Assembly (NCBI GenBank): GCA_903772945.1
Contig: CAICTM010000364.1
Location: forward strand, 1 to 64,000
Length of the DNA stretch: 64,000 nucleotides
DNA from: Seminavis robusta
Taxonomy: Eukaryota > Bacillariophyta > Bacillariophyceae > Naviculales > Naviculaceae
Direction of reading: 5' to 3'
Shown here: positions 61,301 through 64,000 of the stretch, in pieces
How positions within the stretch are numbered: the stretch's first letter is position 1
How the letters are laid out: each line of letters begins with the position of its first letter
Program-made: the position numbers and the translations under genes
Notes under the pieces: model-generated
Database searches by the model: none
Told to the model about the DNA's origin: nothing
Seen by the model: only the letters and a program-made list of their open reading frames with translations

Positions 61301-61755
61301 AACATGACTTCGTCGCAAGTTCAGCGCGCGTCAATCGTGACAAGCTTCACACATCCGTTTCAGAGAAACCGGATATACATCAAGGAACGTCGCCAAGCAA
61401 TTATTCAGAAAACACCGATAAGGAGAACACGGCACGTGTCCCTCTCAACACCATGTCAACGAACTATGATTTCATCAGTATCAAACAGTACGGTTAGCCA
61501 ACGCACAAGGTCCTTACCACACAGACGATCAATAACAATGGCACTAACGCTCCGACTACTACCGCAATAGCGGCACAGTCTACCAACTTGGAACTAAGGT
61601 ATTTACACCCATACAGGCCTGATCCCCTTGTAGGATTTCCATCGGCCGACGCACATGTCTACATCCAATCTCCGGAGAGTGCCCCGCACTTTAATTCATA
61701 TGTTCTCTTGTCCGACTGATGTCGTGCCTTCTGTGAGCCCTTGTCAGGGGGCGAA

Positions 61756-62169
61756 TGCAATACACGCTCTTAGCCTTATTCGCGACTCGATCCTAGATAG
61801 GTTTGGTTCGACCATGACTAGTCCTTGCGAATAGTCATTGGAAAGAATTCTCAATGACCGCTCTAGTCATACTAGGTTGATGATGAAACATCGCTCTAGA
61901 TATTTAGCAGCGTGGAGTACTTCCCGCACTAGATAAATGCAGACGATCTTCACACGCGTTCCGTTTTGGATCGTGGAACGAGTAGGATTGCTACCGCAAC
62001 CTACTCTATCTCACTCTACAGTCTCCCGCGGGAGTTCAGATCTACGATCCTTTGATTGTGGATCTCTCTCGTTGATTAGTTTTCATAGCTTTCTAATCCT
62101 CTCATAACTTTCATTCTCTCAAACTCAAAACACTCGAAAGATCTTTACACTAGCTTTTAGCGTAGTGCA
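61756..62169 (+). repeat. 3' LTR, 414 bp
   Basis: Starts TGCAATACACGC and ends CGTAGTGCA. Preceded by a purine-rich tract typical of second-strand priming, and followed by GTGG. Confidence 0.85.
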
Positions 62170-62173
62170 GTGG

Positions 62174-63137
62174 AGTTGCTTCTGAATATTCCACCATCTT
62201 CATTGAGAAGCTCCGTATGTTTCTCATGGAGATCACCTCCAATGAATACAAATGGCGTGTGATCTGCAGGAAGATGAAGTGGTCCCGGTTTGAGTTCCAT
62301 CGTCGCAAGATCGCGTTTGATGCTGAGTATCCATGGGAAGGATTCACTTGTCTCCCTCTGGCCCGCCTTACTAATGCTGACATTGCGAGTCGTTGCAGCA
62401 ACGATCACCGGCTGGGTTATCTTTGTCGCACCCCTGACAACTATTTGAATAACCTCATTCTTCGCTCTGGCATGGTGTACAATTGGTTGGCCGATCCTCC
62501 TTCTGAAGGTGACTCAGCCTTAGATGATCATGCTAGCTCTGACGATGAGATCAAACAGGCAGCAGTGGAACAGCCCAGCAGCAGCGACAATGATGCAGAT
62601 GAGGACGATGACTTGGATGAAGACAACAAAGAGGAAGACGACGAGGAAGAGGAAGATCGAAAGCCAGCTGCAAAGCCTTCTGTTTCCACACCACGAAGTG
62701 GCCAAATGACTCCAAAGAAGCGAGCAACTCCTTCCCGTTCCGTGGGTTCTGCGAAGCGTCAACAATTGTCTCAGCAGCTGCCTCCATTGTCAACAGGTAC
62801 CAGGGGCAGTGGTGCATTGTCAACAGGTACCAGGGGCAGTGGTACCGGTGATGATCCAGTCATGATCGATGGGGAACATCCAGTTGCCAAGCTTCCACCT
62901 GTGCAGGTTCGCAAAACCAGCAACAGCCTTTTCACTAGCCCTGATGGCCATTCTTCATTGTCAGCTTCCAGTTGTGGAACTCCTTTTGATCTTGAGCATG
63001 AGCAATCCCCCAAGTTCAAGTTCCAATACTCCTCTGGCTCGTCGTCTACTGGGACTTCCAAGGCTGGTGTTCAGCGTTCCTTGATGATGACCACCACACT
63101 CACCCACAACTCAAGCGATGACGATGACGAGTCGTAA
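62174..63137 (+). pseudogene. 3' part of the gene split by the LTR element
   Basis: Continues the frame of the part at 57216-57883 after the second GTGG. The first residues are VASEYSTIFIEKLRMF, then a conserved-looking basic stretch (WRVICRKMKWSRFEFHRRKI), a cysteine pair (SRCSNDHRLGYLC) and a long acidic region with DDDLDEDNKEEDDEEEEDR. Two identical copies of STGTRGSG (27-bp repeats at about 62785-62841) lie nearby. The serine- and aspartate-rich C-terminus ends at 63137. This half on its own has an ATG at 62217, so a shorter product could still be made. The function is unknown. Confidence 0.6.
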
Positions 63138-63855
63138 AGAACTCAAGCGATGACAATGACGAGTAGTGAAAGAGTGTTCCGGAGTTCCTGCACTGTGATT
63201 TGATGTCGTTGGATTGAATCCGATGAGTCAGCGATTCTCTGTTTCGTCAGCGAACTCTTCAAAGTCTGGATTGGAAGGTGGAAGATGGTGGGAAGATCGC
63301 GAGTACGCTTTAACATGTTTGGTGTTTAGGTGTTCTTCTGTGTTCTTGGATCGAGCGAGTGGAACTTATCTGTACCGCTGGTATATATATACCCATCATC
63401 AATATCTATATAACCAATCAACTATATGTGACTTGCCATTATCCCATTATGCTCTTCTGAGCTGCCCCTGACCCGACCAAAAGCTATGCATATCATAGTA
63501 GAAAGATCCAAAGATCCACCTCTTCGCTCCAGCCCGCAGCCTTCATCATCCTGCAACAAAGAGATAACGATATTGGAACCAATCTCTGTGTCGAGCTGCC
63601 AATGAGCCAAAAATTGTCGATGTTGTTTGATGATGCGGCCTTTTGAAAGCTACCAATCAAATCTATTTACGTTAGCTAGCTAGTACATGCAGTAGTAGCA
63701 CTGCAAGCTAGCTTTGGTTCCAATTTGCTCCCAGCTCCCAAAACAAGCTGTGATGAATGGTGCCCCTGCTGGTGACTGGCCACTGCTCAACTAGCGATGC
63801 ATAGCTCCGGCAGTTTGCAAGCCTAACAGCAGCATCATCGCCTGGCTTCTACTAG
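63138..63855. other. intergenic
   Basis: No gene supported. It holds a TATATATATA stretch near 63383-63392 and TAGCTAGC runs at 63671-63686. Confidence 0.45.
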
Positions 63856-64000
63856 CTAGTATGCATGCTTTTGATGCTGCTGCACACTCTGCAAGATCTG
63901 GTCCAACTTTTGGTGACTCTTTTCCAATTCTGCTTCGAGATGGTGCACTCGCTTAGCCATTAGTCCCATGGACGTGGCCATCCCGACCATGGTCAAGTGG
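63856..64000 (-). CDS. C-terminal end of a minus-strand gene, cut by the window edge
   Basis: The last 47 codons and TAG stop (63856-63858) of a gene that starts beyond position 64000. The visible residues, including KRVHHLEAELEKSHQKLDQI, form a clear amphipathic helix with a heptad pattern, so the protein probably ends in a coiled coil. Nothing more can be said about its family. Confidence 0.5.
   Translation of the reverse strand, partial: HLTMVGMATSMGLMAKRVHHLEAELEKSHQKLDQILQSVQQHQKHAY

Larger units (their letters stand above)
57884..62169 (+). mobile_element. broken LTR retrotransposon, Ty3/gypsy-type, 4.29 kb
   Basis: Two LTRs in the same orientation (57884-58320 and 61756-62169), with TG...CA ends, border the element, and GTGG is duplicated on either side (57880-57883 and 62170-62173). 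A purine-rich tract lies directly before the 3' LTR. The internal part carries pieces that resemble gag (near 58500-59640) and reverse transcriptase of the Ty3/gypsy type (about 60590-60960) on the plus strand; integrase-like pieces beyond are uncertain. The reading frames are broken in many places, so it is a fossil. The LTRs differ moderately, with small length differences making up much of the change, which suggests an old insertion, although uncorrected assembly error in a repeat could mimic this. Confidence 0.85.

Noticed and set aside
57216-63137. The LTR element as an intron of the surrounding gene
   Set aside because: The boundaries are LTR ends with a target duplication, not GT-AG splice sites.

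Overview
The window looks like nuclear DNA of a diatom, most likely a pennate species. The reasons are compact genes with few introns of about 85-150 bp and GT-AG ends, stramenopile-type protein families (an LRR protein with one membrane span, short serine-rich proteins, CRAL-TRIO and TPR-like proteins), and intergenic DNA full of TACCGGTA and TAGCTAGC palindromes. The species is an inference. No rRNA, tRNA or CRISPR array was recognised.

Layout. 0.8-1.9 kb: a CRAL-TRIO-like gene. 2.4-20.9 kb: a minus-strand cluster of three long coiled-coil proteins (1491, 849 and 1385 aa) that share one globular domain I cannot assign to a known family; this is the most interesting feature. A decayed 5-kb DNA transposon with TTAA target sites (11.5-16.6 kb) sits between the second and third members. 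22.3-26.1 kb: a divergent pair, an Alf4/glomulin-like helical protein and a three-exon rhodanese-methyltransferase fusion. 27.9-32.0 kb: a small two-span membrane protein and a serine-rich MGN protein. 32.8-35.6 kb: an eight-exon ABCF2/ARB1-type ATPase. 36.1-37.3 kb: a secreted or membrane protein with a hedgehog/intein (Hint) module. 38.9-40.5 kb: a protein with a beta-rich head and a prion-like P/Q/G/Y tail. 41.3-41.8 kb: a second MGN protein, paralogous to the one at 31.5 kb. 44.3-45.1 kb: a polytopic membrane protein. 46.0-47.9 kb: an LRR membrane protein. 49.5 and 51.3 kb: two small genes.

The last 11 kb is transposon-rich. It holds an uninterrupted 970-aa MULE-like transposase, then a gene of unknown function cut in two by a broken Ty3/gypsy-type LTR retrotransposon (57884-62169, with matching LTRs and a GTGG target duplication). 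The window ends inside the 3' end of another minus-strand gene.

Start codons were placed at ATG. Several open frames extend upstream through GTG, but those extensions were not used because this is a eukaryotic nuclear sequence. Splice sites were set by eye from frame continuity and GT-AG ends. Family names come from motif recognition, not from searches.
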